From positions 1 through 64,000 of the forward strand of contig JANJUX010000040.1 in the NCBI GenBank assembly GCA_024710355.1: DNA of 64,000 nucleotides, written 5' to 3'. Below are positions 33,745-43,380 of the stretch, piece by piece. The DNA is from Candidatus Rifleibacteriota bacterium (GTDB lineage Bacteria; Muiribacteriota; Ozemobacteria; Ozemobacterales; Ozemobacteraceae). Under the pieces are notes generated by a model, which was not told the DNA's origin, did no database searches, and was given only the letters and a program-made list of their open reading frames with translations. Every line of letters begins with the position of its first letter. Position 1 is the first letter of the stretch. Both the position numbers and the translations under genes were made by a program.

Positions 33745-34850
33745 ACTGCGAAGAGAGCAAAAATTTAATTGTTGAGATGAATGAGGCTGATGAAGTCAGT
33801 TCTAATGCTGAGCTTTCGGCTCATCTTGCCGCTTGCTCGACCTGTCGCCAGTTTCTGAAATACGAGCTGAAGATGCGGGACGGGTTTGAAGAAATCGCTT
33901 CAGAGCCTTTGCCTGCCGAAGTTGCCCGAAAAATACTGGCGGTGCCGAGAATTGTGAGTAATGAGACTTCTGCAGCCAGCCCGGAATGGGTCAAGAGGCT
34001 GAGTGCCTTTATCAGTTCCATGACTTTCAAAATTGCACTTGCTTCGGGAATTACCGGTTTTGCCGCCGCCATAATTTTTCTTCGGGGTTTTACGCCCGGC
34101 TTCGACAGGCATTCTCACCCTGCGGCGGAAGATTTAAAACAGGTTAAAAGACTTGAGCGCCCGCTGTTCAACCGAGATAGCTCCTTTCCACAGCCGGCTT
34201 CGACAACTACTGTCGCTGCCGCGGGTGCTGCCGTAACTATCAACCCGGAGCTCAAAAAGAAACTGGAAACCAGATCCAGACTCACAGATGACCTTCTGGC
34301 GCTCAAAGCAGAAGAGGGCATCGCCGTGACCGCAGAGAGAAAGGCGGCGGTTTCAGAGCATATCCCGGGCGCTGTAAGCTTTTCTCTTGACGAAAATGCC
34401 GATGCTTCCGGCCGATTTGCCATGGCGCCTGCTGCTCCTGCCGCTGAAACCGGTGAGCTGGTTTTTGACGAGGCCGAACAGGTGAGCGCCGAAAGCGATG
34501 ATAAGGCACAGGATGCTATGGTGATGGCCTCGGCGCCCAAGCTCAAGGAAGTTCTGCGCAGTCTGCCAACTTCGGCAAAGTCTTCAGGTGTGACAAAGAG
34601 CGAAATGGCCGACTCGTTCGCGGTGTCTGAGGCTGAGGTCATCAGCGACCCGCGTGCTGTCGTTATTTTAAAATTTCTTGAAAGCAATGGTCTGGTCTCT
34701 GAAGAAGGTTTTATTGACCTTGATGATCTTTTTATCAAGGGCTACATCGATAATTCTCAGCGACGCGAATGGCGGGCACCGGATGGCAATGACTGGTATC
34801 TGACCCGCACCGGCAATCGACCGGCCATAATTCTCAGGCGCAAACCCTGA
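33741..34850 (+). CDS. Membrane anti-sigma factor with zinc-finger (ZAS) motif
   Basis: The protein is 369 residues. The first 45 contain the anti-sigma zinc-binding motif H-x3-C-x2-C (His28, Cys32, Cys35 in HLAACSTC), preceded by Cys3. This region would hold the ECF sigma factor encoded just upstream inactive in the cytoplasm. One membrane helix follows at about residues 93-112 (FKIALASGITGFAAAIIFL). The remaining 250 residues, rich in Ala/Ser/Glu, would be extracytoplasmic and hold a small C-terminal folded part (FLESNGLVSEEGFIDLDDLF). Release could occur by proteolysis or redox change at the zinc site, which is inference. It overlaps the sigma gene by ATGA. Confidence 0.88.
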   Translation: MNCEESKNLIVEMNEADEVSSNAELSAHLAACSTCRQFLKYELKMRDGFEEIASEPLPAEVARKILAVPRIVSNETSAASPEWVKRLSAFISSMTFKIALASGITGFAAAIIFLRGFTPGFDRHSHPAAEDLKQVKRLERPLFNRDSSFPQPASTTTVAAAGAAVTINPELKKKLETRSRLTDDLLALKAEEGIAVTAERKAAVSEHIPGAVSFSLDENADASGRFAMAPAAPAAETGELVFDEAEQVSAESDDKAQDAMVMASAPKLKEVLRSLPTSAKSSGVTKSEMADSFAVSEAEVISDPRAVVILKFLESNGLVSEEGFIDLDDLFIKGYIDNSQRREWRAPDGNDWYLTRTGNRPAIILRRKP

Positions 34851-34921
34851 AAAAATAAATTTTTTCCCTTTTTCTTTTTTCATTTGATTTACCTGCAGAG
34901 TGAAAATTCTGGAGGTAAAAC

Positions 34922-35413
34922 ATGCGTAATTTTCTGGCTGTTTTTTTGCTGTTATCTGCATTTTCTCTGTTAGCCGATCTTTTTGCCGAAGAACAGTTTT
35001 CGCTGTCGGCCGAGGTGGTGCAAAAATCCCGTGCTGAGCTGGTTGAACAGCTTTTGCTGCTCGATCTACCTTCTATTTGCAAGGGCGAGGAACACCTGAG
35101 TGACCTCGGTGCCGGTTATGATCGGGATAACCGGCGGTATTTCCTTGAGCGCCCAGCCCGGCCCGATGGCTTTTCTGACAGCGGTTATCTTATCACCATC
35201 GATTTTCCTGACGCCCGCAGCCCCATAATCACTGTTTTTGCACCTCAGGATGTCTGTTATCAGTGGCTTCAGATTCGTCCCCGGGTCTGTAATGGTAGAC
35301 TGACCGGCCGGCCGGTTTTTCAACCTGACGGTTGTGCTGGCGATCTGCTCGATTTTGGCAGTGCCGGCTCCGATCAACCGTTTTTTCAGGCACGTCTGAC
35401 TGATGATAATTGA
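34922..35413 (+). CDS. Small secreted protein of unknown function
   Basis: The protein is 163 residues with a signal peptide (MRNFLAVFLLLSAFSLLADLFA, then EEQFS) and a strong ribosome-binding site (CTGGAGGTAAAAC). The mature part has four cysteines (SICKG, DVCYQW, RVCNG, GCAGD) that could form disulfides, and several Asp/Gly-rich turns. I recognise no domain. It follows the sigma/anti-sigma pair by 71 nt and precedes thioredoxin, so a link to the envelope stress regulon is possible but unproven. The preceding gap is A/T-rich with no clear promoter. Confidence 0.72.
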   Translation: MRNFLAVFLLLSAFSLLADLFAEEQFSLSAEVVQKSRAELVEQLLLLDLPSICKGEEHLSDLGAGYDRDNRRYFLERPARPDGFSDSGYLITIDFPDARSPIITVFAPQDVCYQWLQIRPRVCNGRLTGRPVFQPDGCAGDLLDFGSAGSDQPFFQARLTDDN

Positions 35414-35488
35414 CACTGTTGCGGTTGTATTTATGGCTGGTTGGGTGTATTCTTTTCGGGGTACGATAGCACACTGAAAGGGGATAAT

Positions 35489-35809
35489 ATGGCACTCGAA
35501 CTTAACAGCAAAAACTTCAAATCCGAAGTTACCGAATTTCAGGGAGGCGTTCTTGTTGATTTCTGGGCTCCGTGGTGCGGTCCCTGTCGCATGATGGGTC
35601 CGATTATCGACAACCTGGCCGGTAAATTTGCAGGCAAGGTGAAAATCGCCAAGCTGAATGTTGATGACGCTGCTGATATCGCTGCCTCGTTCAATGTTTC
35701 CACGATTCCGACCCTGATTTTTTTCAAAAATGGCAAAGCCGTGCACACTTTGGTTGGTGTAACTCCTGAACCAGAACTCGAAAATCAGATCAACAGCAAG
35801 CTTCTCTGA
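35489..35809 (+). CDS. trxA: Thioredoxin
   Basis: The protein is 106 residues, the normal size of a cytoplasmic thioredoxin, the general disulfide reductant recycled by thioredoxin reductase. The active site WCGPC (Cys30, Cys33) follows the typical VLVDFWAP strand, and the cis-proline motif STIPTLIFFKNG is present. The ATG at 35489 has AAAGGGG upstream; the frame continues upstream but has no site or homology there. No signal peptide. It is followed 32 nt later by glgB. Confidence 0.96.
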   Translation: MALELNSKNFKSEVTEFQGGVLVDFWAPWCGPCRMMGPIIDNLAGKFAGKVKIAKLNVDDAADIAASFNVSTIPTLIFFKNGKAVHTLVGVTPEPELENQINSKLL

Positions 35810-35841
35810 CGACCATTTCGCACCCAGAACAGGAGTTATAA

Positions 35842-38061
35842 ATGAATCAGATCATCAACAGTAGCGCCATTCAGGCTATTGTAAGAACCGATCATCACGA
35901 CCCGTTTCAGATTCTTGGCGCCCATGTTGCCGAATTCAAAGGCAAAAAGTGCGTAGCAGTCAGAGCTTTTCTGCCTGATGCTGAAAAAGTCGAAGTAATT
36001 GATATTGCCAATGGCATGCCTTTTAAAATGAACCGGCTCGATGACGCCGGTTTTTTTGAGGCGGTAATTCTTGATCGAACCAGCGTTTTTGCCTATCGGC
36101 TCAAGAGTTTCTACGCCAATGGCGCCAGCGCCGAATTTTATGATTCTTATGCATTCATGCCGACTCTTGGCGAAACAGATCAGTATCTGTTCAATGAGGG
36201 CAACCACCATGAGCTTTATGAAAAGCTCGGCGCTCATATCCGCTATATGGACTATTATCAGGACAAACTTGGCGGCATTTCGTTTGCCGTCTGGGCGCCG
36301 AATGCAAAGCGCGTCAGCGTTGTCGGCGATTTTAACTGCTGGGATGGCCGCCGCCACGTGATGCGGTCCCTTGGCAATTCAGGTATCTGGGAAATCTTTG
36401 TTCCTGGCCTGCAGGCCGGCCAGAATTACAAGTTTGAAGTGAAAACACAGCAGGGGCATCTTCTCGAAAAGATTGACCCGTTTGCATTTTATGCTGAAGT
36501 TCGTCCGAAAACCGCCAGCAAGATCTATGATATCAGCGGTTACGACTGGAAAGATAACGACTGGATGAAGTCGCGCTCGCAGAAAGACTGGAAACGCGAG
36601 CCTGTCTCGATTTTTGAGTGCCACCTGGGTTCATTTATGCGCAACCTTGAAGAAGGTAACCGCTTTATGACCTACCGTGAACTGGCCCCATTGATCGCAG
36701 ATTACGCAAAAAAACTCGGCTATACCCATGTGGAACTGCTGCCGATAACCGAGCACCCGCTCGACATGTCGTGGGGTTATCAGGTAACCGGTTATTTTGC
36801 ACCTACCAGCCGCTTTGGCAGCCCGAAAGATTTTATGTATTTCGTCGATTATCTGCACCAGGAAGGCCTGGGCGTGCTGCTTGACTGGGTTCCGGCGCAC
36901 TTTCCAAAAGATGCTCATGGGCTTGCCAAATTTGACGGCACTGCTCTTTATGAGCATTCTGATCCCCGGCAGGGCGAACATAAAGACTGGGCGACGCTGA
37001 TTTTTAACTTTGGCCGCAATGAAGTTAAGAATTTCCTCATCAGCAGCGCTCTGTTCTGGATGGACAAATACCACATCGATGGCCTGCGCGTCGATGCAGT
37101 CGCTTCGATGCTTTATCTTGATTATTCACGCAAAGCCGGTGAATGGATTCCGAACCAGCATGGCGGCCGTGAAAATCTTGAAGCCATCGAATTTCTCAAA
37201 TATCTCAACAGCATCTGCCAGGAAAAACACCCTGGCATCATGAATATTGCCGAAGAGTCGACCGCCTGGCCAGGGGTTTCGAAACCCTGCAGCGAAGGCG
37301 GGCTTGGCTTTACGTTCAAGTGGAATATGGGCTGGATGAACGATACGCTTTCGTATTATCAGAAAGACCCCATCTATCGGCGATATCACCATAACAATCT
37401 GACTTTTCCGCTTATCTATGCCTTTCATGAATACTTTATCTATGTTCTTTCACACGATGAAGTTGTGCATGGCAAGGGCAATATCATCAATAAAATGCCC
37501 GGTGATTTCTGGCAGAAATTTGCCAACGTCAGGCTGCTGTTCAGCATGATGTGGACAATGCCCGGCAAAAAGCTGCTGTTTCAGGGCACTGACTTTGGTC
37601 AGTGGAACGAATGGAACAGCAATCAGAGTCTCGACTGGCACCTGCTCGAATATGATTCACACAAAGGTCTGCAGCGGCTGGTCAGCCATTTGAATCATCT
37701 TTATCGCAGCGAAGGCGCTCTTCACCTCAAAGACTGCGATTCAAGCGGTTTTGAATGGATCAATTTCGATGACGCGGATAACAGCATGATCAGCTGGGTT
37801 CGTAAAGGTGACAACCCTGACGACCTGATGGTATTTGTCGCCAACTTCACTCCGGTGCCGAGAAGCGGTTATCGTCTGGGTGTGCCTCGCGAAGGCTACT
37901 ATCGCGAGATTCTCAACTCAGACAGTGAAATGTATTTTGGCTCGAACGTCGGCAATTTCGGTGGCCGCTGGAGCGAAAAGCATGGCTGGCACTATCGTGA
38001 TCAGTCGATTGTTATCGATATTCCGCCTCTGGCGCTGGTTGGTTTCAAGCTGTCTGTGTAA
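35842..38061 (+). CDS. glgB: 1,4-alpha-glucan (glycogen) branching enzyme
   Basis: The protein is 739 residues (E. coli enzyme 728). It transfers alpha-1,4-glucan segments to make alpha-1,6 branches in glycogen. The N-terminal beta-sandwich modules include [10 protein letters not shown] and [20 protein letters not shown] (CBM48). The GH13 barrel carries the nucleophile Asp in [11 protein letters not shown], the acid/base Glu in [13 protein letters not shown] and the transition-state Asp in [17 protein letters not shown] precedes the ATG. No other glycogen gene (glgA, glgC, glgP) is in the window. A strong bidirectional terminator follows. Confidence 0.97.
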   Translation: MNQIINSSAIQAIVRTDHHDPFQILGAHVAEFKGKKCVAVRAFLPDAEKVEVIDIANGMPFKMNRLDDAGFFEAVILDRTSVFAYRLKSFYANGASAEFYDSYAFMPTLGETDQYLFNEGNHHELYEKLGAHIRYMDYYQDKLGGISFAVWAPNAKRVSVVGDFNCWDGRRHVMRSLGNSGIWEIFVPGLQAGQNYKFEVKTQQGHLLEKIDPFAFYAEVRPKTASKIYDISGYDWKDNDWMKSRSQKDWKREPVSIFECHLGSFMRNLEEGNRFMTYRELAPLIADYAKKLGYTHVELLPITEHPLDMSWGYQVTGYFAPTSRFGSPKDFMYFVDYLHQEGLGVLLDWVPAHFPKDAHGLAKFDGTALYEHSDPRQGEHKDWATLIFNFGRNEVKNFLISSALFWMDKYHIDGLRVDAVASMLYLDYSRKAGEWIPNQHGGRENLEAIEFLKYLNSICQEKHPGIMNIAEESTAWPGVSKPCSEGGLGFTFKWNMGWMNDTLSYYQKDPIYRRYHHNNLTFPLIYAFHEYFIYVLSHDEVVHGKGNIINKMPGDFWQKFANVRLLFSMMWTMPGKKLLFQGTDFGQWNEWNSNQSLDWHLLEYDSHKGLQRLVSHLNHLYRSEGALHLKDCDSSGFEWINFDDADNSMISWVRKGDNPDDLMVFVANFTPVPRSGYRLGVPREGYYREILNSDSEMYFGSNVGNFGGRWSEKHGWHYRDQSIVIDIPPLALVGFKLSV

Positions 38062-38071
38062 ATGTGTGATT

Positions 38072-38107
38072 AAAAAGGGGCTGTCTCGATGAGGCAGCCC
38101 CTTTTTT
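38072..38107. terminator. Strong bidirectional terminator between glgB and dxs
   Basis: AAAAAGGGGCTG (38072-38083) pairs with CAGCCCCTTTTT (38095-38106). The stem is GC-rich with A- and T-runs on both sides, as expected between the convergent glgB and dxs genes. Confidence 0.9.
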
Positions 38108-38165
38108 AACGAATTTTTCGGACTTTTGCGCGCGCAGGTAGCGGGTTTCGGGATGTTGTTGAAAA

Positions 38166-40049
38166 TTACGGCCGGTGGCGGGTTTTCAACCAGCTGGTAA
38201 TGCGCTCTTTAATGCCTTCGGCATCAATTTTCAGCATGTGGCGAAGCTCTTCCTGGCTGCCGTGTGGCACGAATTCGTCAGGAAGGCCGATACGCAAAAT
38301 GCCGGCTGTGTGACCGAGTTCCATGGCGTGTTCGGCTACCAGGCTGCCGAAGCCCCCAGGCAGTGCGTTTTCTTCGACGGTGACGATCGGCAGGTGGCGT
38401 CTGACAGAGTCGGCGAGAAGTTCGGTGTCGAAAGGCCGAATGAATCTCGGGTTGATCAGTCTGGCGCTGATGCCTTGTTTATCAAGTTCTTCGACGGCGC
38501 GGGCGGCCGTGCCGAGGGTGTGGCCGAGGGCCCATACTGAAATCTGGGAGCCTTCCTTGACCACTTCAGCCTTGCCTGACTGCAGCAGCGGGTGTCGTTG
38601 CCCCGACTCAAGACTGCAGGCGCTGGCGCCACGGGGGTATCTGATCGCAACCGGGCCGGTTGCAGCCGCGGCATAGTGCAGCATTTTTTTTAATTCAGCT
38701 TCATCTGCCGGCGCTAGAAACTGCAGGTTGGGAATTGCTCGCAAAAACGAGATGTCGAAGGCGCCGTGATGGGTAGGGCCGTCTTCGCCGACCAGACCGG
38801 CCCGGTCGAGGCAAAAAACCACCGGCAGATTCATCAGAGCAACATCATGAACCACCTGATCAAAGGCTCTCTGCATGAAGGTCGAATAGATGGCAACAAA
38901 AGGCTTCAGGCCACCCCTCGCCATGCCGGCTGCCATGGTTACCGCGTGCTGTTCAGCGATGCCGACATCAAAGAAGCGTGCCGGGTGTTCGCTGGCAAAA
39001 CGGTTAAGCCCGGTGCCTTCTTTCATGGCAGCGGTGATTGCCACGATTTTGCGGTTGGTCTGCGCAAGCTCGCAGATGGTTTCGCCGAATACTTCGGTAA
39101 AGGTCGGTCTGGCTTCGCCTGACTTTTTAACTTTGCCGGTTTCGATTTCGAAAGGTCCGATGCCATGAAATTTGGGGCGTTGTTCCTGTGCCGGCTGATA
39201 ACCACGGCCTTTTTCGGTCAGAACGTGGACCAATACCGGGCCTTTGCGATCTCTGGCCCTGATAAGAGCCCTTTCGAGCGTTTCGAAATCATAACCGTCG
39301 ACTGGTCCGAAATATTTAAACCCAAATTCTTCAAAGAGCATGCCCGGGGTCAGCAGGTATTTAAGGCTGCCTTCGAGTCGGCTGATAACATTGTAAAGCC
39401 TTGAGCCAAACCCCGGAATTTGTTTGAGTATGTGGGCAAGGTAATCTTTCGGAGTGGTGTAGGCCGGTTCAAGCCTGAGTCGGTGCAGATACATCGAAAG
39501 GGCGCCGACGTTTGGCGAAATCGACATCTCGTTGTCATTCAGAATGACAACCACATCATTTTTTTCGTGGCCGGTAAAGTTCAGGGCTTCGAAAGCCATG
39601 CCGGCAGTCAGAGCTCCATCGCCGATGATCGCAACGGTTTTGCCGCCCATTTGCAGCTGTTCTTTGGCTATTGCCAGGCCTTGAGCGGCAGAAATCGATG
39701 TCGAACTGTGCCCGGTGTTGAAAACGTCATGCCGGCTCTCACATATCTTTGGAAAACCGCTCAGGCCACCAAAGGTTCGCATGGTCGCAAACTGTTCGGC
39801 CCGGCCGGTGATAATTTTGTGGGTATAAGACTGATGCCCGACATCCCAGACGATCTGATCGTGAGGTGAGTGAAAAACCCGGTGAACGGCCAGTGTCAGT
39901 TCGACAATCCCGAGATTGCTTGCCAGATGCCCGCCATTCTTGCTGACGACGTCAATTATGCGCTCACGGATTTCGCCACTGAGCTGCTTCAGTTCGTCGA
40001 TTGAAAGGCTTTCCAGGTCTCTGGGTTCGCGAATTCGGTTTAGAATCAT
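38166..40049 (-). CDS. dxs: 1-deoxy-D-xylulose-5-phosphate synthase
   Basis: The protein is 627 residues, a thiamine-diphosphate transketolase-like enzyme joining pyruvate and glyceraldehyde 3-phosphate in the first step of the methylerythritol phosphate isoprenoid pathway. Motifs: VWDVGHQSYTHKI, the ThDP/Mg site IGDGALTAGMAFEA with NDNEMSIS, the catalytic Glu in AEQHAVTMAAGMA, and GEDGPTHHGAFDI. The start MILNRIREPRDLE at 40049 fits the family; a GTG at 40088 would extend it. No good ribosome-binding site is seen for either. It lies 97 nt after the DUF1858 gene and may be the last gene of that operon. Confidence 0.97.
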   Translation of the reverse strand: MILNRIREPRDLESLSIDELKQLSGEIRERIIDVVSKNGGHLASNLGIVELTLAVHRVFHSPHDQIVWDVGHQSYTHKIITGRAEQFATMRTFGGLSGFPKICESRHDVFNTGHSSTSISAAQGLAIAKEQLQMGGKTVAIIGDGALTAGMAFEALNFTGHEKNDVVVILNDNEMSISPNVGALSMYLHRLRLEPAYTTPKDYLAHILKQIPGFGSRLYNVISRLEGSLKYLLTPGMLFEEFGFKYFGPVDGYDFETLERALIRARDRKGPVLVHVLTEKGRGYQPAQEQRPKFHGIGPFEIETGKVKKSGEARPTFTEVFGETICELAQTNRKIVAITAAMKEGTGLNRFASEHPARFFDVGIAEQHAVTMAAGMARGGLKPFVAIYSTFMQRAFDQVVHDVALMNLPVVFCLDRAGLVGEDGPTHHGAFDISFLRAIPNLQFLAPADEAELKKMLHYAAAATGPVAIRYPRGASACSLESGQRHPLLQSGKAEVVKEGSQISVWALGHTLGTAARAVEELDKQGISARLINPRFIRPFDTELLADSVRRHLPIVTVEENALPGGFGSLVAEHAMELGHTAGILRIGLPDEFVPHGSQEELRHMLKIDAEGIKERITSWLKTRHRP

Positions 40050-40146
40050 CGGGTTGATCGTGGCAACAGATTTGCGGCAGTATATCACAGTTTACAGACT
40101 ATTCCAAACCTGAATTAACAAGGAAAAGAACAGGCAGAATGTCGGC

Positions 40147-40338
40147 TTAACTTTCTATTCTGAGGGCTCGAAGTAGCTCTTCCAGATTGACTTCGTGAGC
40201 TTTTGCGGCGCCTTCGAGCGTTTCTCCAGCTGCCACCGCACAGCCAATACAGTGCATGCCAAACTGCTGCAGAATTCTGGCCGCATCGGGTCTGGCTTTG
40301 AGTATTTCAGCGATCGTCATTTTTTCGTTAATTGCCAT
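40147..40338 (-). CDS. DUF1858 redox-disulfide domain protein
   Basis: The protein is 63 residues and consists of one DUF1858 domain, often found with hybrid-cluster proteins or as small stand-alone proteins in anaerobes. It has the pattern MTIAEILKARPDAARILQQFG followed by the CIGC pair (Cys30, Cys33) and a helical end (NLEELLRAL). The two cysteines could form a redox-active disulfide or bind metal. AGGAG is well placed before the ATG, and the start lies 11 nt inside the sugar-transferase gene. The function is not established in any member I know. Confidence 0.88.
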   Translation of the reverse strand: MAINEKMTIAEILKARPDAARILQQFGMHCIGCAVAAGETLEGAAKAHEVNLEELLRALRIES

Positions 40339-41791
40339 TATTTTCTCCTGGCTGGGTTTCTTCTGGCGCCCTTTTCATTCCGTCAAGCTCGTGGTGCTGA
40401 TCCTGCAGGGCCTTGTTAGACTTGAAAAGCAATACCCAGACAGTCTGGAAAATGATTTTGATATCGAGAACGAAACTGTAGTTGTCGAGATAATAGTAGT
40501 CATAAGTTACCTTGTCAACCAGCCTGAGGTAGTAGCGGGAGTTTACGGCTGCCAGCCCGGTAACGCCAGGTTTGACCGCCAGTCGTCGGCCCTGAAATTC
40601 ATAGTAATCTTTGACGAAAAATGGTCTTTCGGGGCGTGGGCCCACCACCGACATTTCGCCGGTCAGAACGAGAAAAAACTGTGGCAGTTCGTCGATCCCG
40701 AACCGTCGCAGAAACTTTCCGAGTGATGAAATACGCGGGTCGTCCGCAGTTGATACGGTCGGCCCTGATTTCGCCTCTGAACCTACCCGCATCGATCTGA
40801 ACTTGATGACGTCAAATTCTTTGCCGTAACGACCTACCCGCTTCTGTTTATAAAAAATGGGACCTGGCGAATCGAGTCTCACAAGAATTGCGGTGGTGAT
40901 CATCACCGGCATGCTTATCAGAAGCGCAAATATCGAAAAGAATATGTCGAAAGCTCTTTTGATAAGCCGTTCGAGTGAGGCGAGCGGCCTGGAGGTAATA
41001 GTTATAAGAGGAAAATCTTCAAGGCTCTGCAAGCCTACGGTTCCGGCAGCCTTGCGAGGGTCTACTGAAATACGCACCCTGAATTCGTGCGGTTCTTCTT
41101 TGCGGCTGTAATAAATCTGCGCCCAGAAACTGTCGAGATCCAGATTCGGGTCGGTGACAAAAACCTCATGGGCATTACGAAAAATAACCTCAGAAGCAAG
41201 ATCTGGCAGCTGATCAGAGGTCATGGTGTGAACAATTCTGAATCGTACGCCGCCGCGGCGGTGAAAATGCTTGATAATTCGTCGGCCCTCTGACTGGTCG
41301 CCGATGATTATGGCTCTGAGCATGCGCGGATGGGGTTTAAGCAGCGCCGATATGATTATTCTGAGCCCAAAGGTTGTAAATATGCTCAGGCCCGTCGCCA
41401 GAAGAAAGATCGGCCGCGGAAATGTGTAGGCATAATAGGCCACGGCACGCGAAAAGAAGGCAAGCAGGTTGAAGCCGACAAATGATGCGAGAAGGGCGCT
41501 GGAAGTATGCGAAAAAATGTCTGATGCAGCTGTCAGTTTTCTGATGTTGAAAATACCTGAAAGCAGGCCAAAACTGACATAAAGCGCAAACAGAATCCAG
41601 CGCACATGAAGATAAGAATCGAGATAAAGCTGGATTTGCGGGTCAGAACGGAGCCACAGAGTAAAGGTGAGCGTGAATACCTGGTTGAGCAGCAGAGTAT
41701 CAAAAAGCAGCAGGAACAGAGAAACCATTGTTTCTGCACCCTGAGGCAGTCTCAGGCCCTGCCATCTCCTGCGGCTTCTGGTTCCGGCCAT
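40328..41791 (-). CDS. Polyprenyl-phosphate sugar-1-phosphate transferase (WbaP/ExoY-like)
   Basis: The protein is 487 residues. It belongs to the family that starts exopolysaccharide or O-antigen synthesis by moving a sugar phosphate from a nucleotide sugar to undecaprenyl phosphate. N-terminal membrane helices span about 20-145, a Rossmann-like middle part (RAIIIGDQSEGRRIIKHF) about 150-260, and the catalytic C-terminal domain begins with a membrane segment KRAFDIFFSIFALLIS. Motifs include KQKRVGRYGKEFDVIKFRSM, RRFGIDELPQF, MSVVGPRPERPFF and KPGVTGLAAV. Its stop overlaps the DUF1858 start. The ATG follows the upstream stop by 3 nt; an ATG at 41728 is an alternative. No other polysaccharide genes are nearby. 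Confidence 0.92.
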   Translation of the reverse strand: MAGTRSRRRWQGLRLPQGAETMVSLFLLLFDTLLLNQVFTLTFTLWLRSDPQIQLYLDSYLHVRWILFALYVSFGLLSGIFNIRKLTAASDIFSHTSSALLASFVGFNLLAFFSRAVAYYAYTFPRPIFLLATGLSIFTTFGLRIIISALLKPHPRMLRAIIIGDQSEGRRIIKHFHRRGGVRFRIVHTMTSDQLPDLASEVIFRNAHEVFVTDPNLDLDSFWAQIYYSRKEEPHEFRVRISVDPRKAAGTVGLQSLEDFPLITITSRPLASLERLIKRAFDIFFSIFALLISMPVMITTAILVRLDSPGPIFYKQKRVGRYGKEFDVIKFRSMRVGSEAKSGPTVSTADDPRISSLGKFLRRFGIDELPQFFLVLTGEMSVVGPRPERPFFVKDYYEFQGRRLAVKPGVTGLAAVNSRYYLRLVDKVTYDYYYLDNYSFVLDIKIIFQTVWVLLFKSNKALQDQHHELDGMKRAPEETQPGENNGN

Positions 41792-41794
41792 GAT

Positions 41795-42295
41795 CTACTT
41801 GATGTTGCCAAGCAGTGTGTAAAGTCTGGCGATGTGAATCTTTTCCTGGCGGATCAGTTCTTCGACCAGGCCCTTGTTCGCGTCTGCGGGGCCAAGAATA
41901 CTGAGAATTTCCTGAAAGAACAGAACCGTATCCTTTTCGAAGCCGATGGCGTGATAAATCGCCTGTTCATCGGTGTTTATTTCATTGGCGATTTCGGCGT
42001 GTGAGCGCAGATTGGGAAAAACCCGGCCATCGAAAAGGGCATTGAGGTAGCCGAACATTTCGGGAGTATTATACTCATCAGCTATCTCAAATTCTTTTTC
42101 GGCCTGGCTTTTTGCAAGCCTTTCGCGAATTTTTACAAAATTTTCGAGGTGACTCTGTTCTTCGCGGCCAAGATACTCAAAAACCTGCCTGACTTCGGGG
42201 CTATGTGATTTTTCAGTCATCAGAGCGTAATATTCTTTGCCGTTTTTTTCGATCTGAATGGCCATTTCCATGAGTTCATCGGTATTGAAAGTCAC
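41795..42295 (-). CDS. Ferritin-like (rubrerythrin-domain) diiron protein
   Basis: The protein is 166 residues. It has the four-helix diiron pattern of rubrerythrin-like ferritins: EKNGKEYYALM, GREEQSHLENF, a Glu in FEKDTVLFFQEIL, and RQEKIHIARL near the end. There is no rubredoxin domain, unlike the rubrerythrin at 8683. A role in iron binding or peroxide removal is inferred from the fold. AGGAG lies 10 nt upstream of the ATG. It sits between cheB (20 nt) and the sugar transferase (3 nt) in a tight operon, an unusual place for this family. Confidence 0.88.
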   Translation of the reverse strand: MTFNTDELMEMAIQIEKNGKEYYALMTEKSHSPEVRQVFEYLGREEQSHLENFVKIRERLAKSQAEKEFEIADEYNTPEMFGYLNALFDGRVFPNLRSHAEIANEINTDEQAIYHAIGFEKDTVLFFQEILSILGPADANKGLVEELIRQEKIHIARLYTLLGNIK

Positions 42296-42315
42296 AAGGA
42301 TTCTCCTGAATGTTC

Positions 42316-43380
42316 TTAAAGTTTGACCGAAAGCTCGATTTCACGGGCGATTTCTTCGAGATTGAGAATACGCACGGCGGCTTCCTGTTCGAGGGCGGCT
42401 CTCGGCATGCCATAAACAACCGAAGAGTTACGATCCTGGGCAATGGTGAGCCCACCCATCAGCTTGATATTCTTCATGCCGCGCACGCCGTCTTCACCCA
42501 TGCCCGTAAGAATTACACCAATGCATTTATGGGCGAATTCTTTGGCGGCCGAAAAAAACAGGGTGTTGATACAGGGGGCGAATCTGTCCTGCTCGACTGA
42601 ATTTGGCGTGACCGAAAAGCAACACCGGCCGTCGAGGGAACGGCTTACCCGTGTCTGGTGGTCACCCGGGCAGATGTAGGCAATCGAGTTCTGCAGTGTT
42701 TCACCGTCGCAGGCCTCTTTAACCCTGATGCCGCAGAGCATGTTGAGCCGTGAAGCGAACGCGGCAGTAAAGGCCTTGGGCATGTGCTGGGCAATGATAA
42801 TTGGCGCCGGCAGAGCCGGGTCGATAAGGGTCAGAATTTTTTGAATTGCCGGTGGGCCACCGGTAGACGATCCGATAAAGATGGCACGATTGATAACTTC
42901 ATCGGTGTTGCCGGCGTTTTTCTTGGGGCCCCGGCGTGCCTGCGAGTATTCAAGCTTGATTGCCTGCGGCTTGCAGCCGGCCGCCGCATGAATCTTGTGC
43001 AGTAGATCGTCTTTGAGAGTAAGAATGGTCGCCGAAAGGGTCGAACCCGGCTTGGGTACGTAATCTACGGCGCCAAGATCAAAAGCGTCGAGAGTGACTT
43101 TCGCCCCTTCTTTGGTCAGCGAACTCACCATAAGAACCGGGGTTGGACAGATGCGCATGATTTCTTTCAGCGCCTGCAGACCATCCATGATTGGCATTTC
43201 GACATCCATGGTCACGACGTCAGGCTTAAGTCGCGCAACCTTTTCGACAGCCTCGCGGCCGTTGGCAGCTGAGCCGGCAATTTCGATACCGGGGTCGGTC
43301 TGAAGCATGCGCTCAATCGCTGTGCGCATGAAGGCCGAGTCGTCAACAATCAGAACCTTGATTTTTCGTGTTTCGGTCAT
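42316..43380 (-). CDS. cheB: CheB: chemotaxis response regulator protein-glutamate methylesterase
   Basis: The protein is 354 residues, standard for CheB, which removes methyl groups from chemoreceptors and deamidates them. Receiver domain 1-125: VLIVDDSAFMR, phospho-acceptor Asp59 in VTMDVEMP, and the Lys in YVPKPGS. The methylesterase domain begins at about 160 with the catalytic Ser in GSSTGGPPA, His in IAQHMPKAFT and Asp in MGEDGVRGM. The start at 43380 overlaps the cheR stop in ATGA; a longer frame to 43470 runs into cheR and is not needed. No receptor, CheA or CheW gene is in the window. Confidence 0.96.
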   Translation of the reverse strand: MTETRKIKVLIVDDSAFMRTAIERMLQTDPGIEIAGSAANGREAVEKVARLKPDVVTMDVEMPIMDGLQALKEIMRICPTPVLMVSSLTKEGAKVTLDAFDLGAVDYVPKPGSTLSATILTLKDDLLHKIHAAAGCKPQAIKLEYSQARRGPKKNAGNTDEVINRAIFIGSSTGGPPAIQKILTLIDPALPAPIIIAQHMPKAFTAAFASRLNMLCGIRVKEACDGETLQNSIAYICPGDHQTRVSRSLDGRCCFSVTPNSVEQDRFAPCINTLFFSAAKEFAHKCIGVILTGMGEDGVRGMKNIKLMGGLTIAQDRNSSVVYGMPRAALEQEAAVRILNLEEIAREIELSVKL

